In this document: piece by piece, positions 63,639 to 64,000 of the stretch | How positions within the stretch are numbered: the first letter of the stretch is position 1 | How the letters are laid out: every line of letters begins with the position of its first letter | Notes under the pieces: generated by a model | Databases searched by the model: none | What the model saw: only the letters and a program-made list of their open reading frames with translations | Told to the model about the DNA's origin: nothing | Assembly (NCBI GenBank): GCA_026874595.1 | Contig: CM049310.1 | Coordinates: forward strand, 89,661,556 to 89,725,555 | DNA: 64,000 nt | Direction of reading: 5' to 3' | Source of the DNA: Sipunculus nudus | Lineage: Eukaryota; Annelida; Sipuncula; Golfingiida; Sipunculidae | Made by a program: the position numbers and the translations under genes

Positions 63639-64000
63639 CCGAAAATCCATAATATCTCCATAAAAAAAGCAGAATTATACATTTCTGATTTTGATTGAAC
63701 GAATTTGCTCTTTATTTTTATATTCATGTGCACGAACAGGCACTGTTATGTAGCCGGGGAACTAGTCTTCGTCCCTATGGGTCATAATCGTGTTTAAATT
63801 TGGGAGAATACATCATTTATGTGGTATTTTTACAATAAGCAAAGCATAAGCAAAACGTAAACAAAGTGTAAGCAAAGGAATTAGTACTGCATAAATAAGA
63901 TTTTCGACCGTTTTTTGAAGTTATAATGTATTATTCGACGTTTCAGGAGTCTTCTTTATGACAGAAATCGTGCAAAACACCAGAGATATTGTGATCAAGT
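63639..64000. repeat. Chimeric monomer: left-family body with B-type end (cut by window edge)
   Basis: Begins with the left-family ccataaa linker, then ccggggaactag, tatgggtcataatc, ggtatttttac and tactgcataaataag; the tactgcata variant occurs otherwise only near 50,700. From about 63,936 it reads gacgtttcagg and caccagag, which are B-type signatures. It joins the two families inside one monomer. The window ends before the monomer is complete, so what follows cannot be seen. Confidence 0.8.

Larger units (their letters stand above)
1..64000. repeat. Satellite DNA array, ~377-bp monomer, ~170 copies
   Basis: The whole window is tandem head-to-tail copies of one monomer. Taking 'ccgaaaat' as the phase marker, starts fall at 1, 378, 755, 1132, 1507 and so on, with the same spacing to the last full unit at 63,639. 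Measured spacings are 374-380 bp. All copies lie in the same orientation; I saw no inversion, gap, transposon or unique sequence. Such arrays are typical of eukaryotic centromeric, pericentromeric or subtelomeric heterochromatin. Which of these applies, and the species, cannot be told from the sequence. The length is about two nucleosome repeats. No real coding or RNA gene is visible anywhere in the array. Confidence 0.98.

Noticed and set aside
1-64000. CRISPR array
   Set aside because: The period is about 377 bp and the whole unit is repeated. There are no short repeats separated by unique spacers, and no cas genes.
1-64000. Transposon or LTR origin of the repeat
   Set aside because: No terminal inverted repeats, target-site duplications, tRNA-primer site, polypurine tract or transposase or reverse-transcriptase fragments were seen in the monomer or at block edges.
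1-64000. Assignment to a named species satellite
   Set aside because: Lengths near 360-380 bp are common in plants and insects, but I do not recognise this monomer, so any name would be a guess.

Overview
The window is one uninterrupted satellite-DNA array. About 170 head-to-tail monomers of roughly 374-380 bp (modal 376-377 bp) fill it from base 1 to base 64,000, all in the same orientation. I find no protein-coding gene, rRNA, tRNA, transposon, CRISPR array, microsatellite block or unique sequence. The first monomer is 33.4% G+C by hand count (52 C, 74 G in 377 bases). This organisation belongs to eukaryotic heterochromatin: a centromere, pericentromere, or a large subtelomeric or interstitial block. 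I do not recognise the monomer and cannot name the species. CpG is not depleted (13 seen against about 10 expected in monomer 1). This argues mildly against long, heavy germline CpG methylation and would fit, for example, many insects, but it is weak evidence.

Layout. From 1 to about 51,959 lies a 'left' family: a mosaic of about a dozen monomer variants that recur in partly conserved orders rather than one fixed higher-order repeat (HOR). It carries clear large tandem duplications of whole monomer blocks: 2,637 bp (7 monomers; copies from 4,821 and 7,458), 4,518 bp (12 monomers; from 17,165 and 21,683) and 7,907 bp (21 monomers; from 28,541 and 36,448). Duplicate copies are nearly identical: I noticed no difference in the first pair and one base in each of the other two. 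Part of the 7.9-kb unit recurs a third time at about 46.35-49.1 kb, and the window's first 2.38 kb recurs at 19.2 kb and 23.7 kb.

From 51,960 to 56,106 the composition changes to a second variant set. From 56,107 to the end the array settles into a three-monomer HOR of 1,130 bp (A-B-C), with one lost monomer (a C/A hybrid at 57,990), one inserted monomer (D at 62,132) and, at the right edge, a monomer with a left-family body and a B-type end.

Each monomer has the same internal plan: a hypervariable A-rich linker, a highly conserved 70-80 bp block, a variable 'ccggg...ttcgtcccta' segment, a module of four 11-bp A-tract repeats after a T5 tract, and a second variable segment. Nothing here works as an operon or pathway. 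The biology is that of satellite turnover (unequal exchange, block amplification, gene conversion) and possibly of chromatin or centromere packaging.
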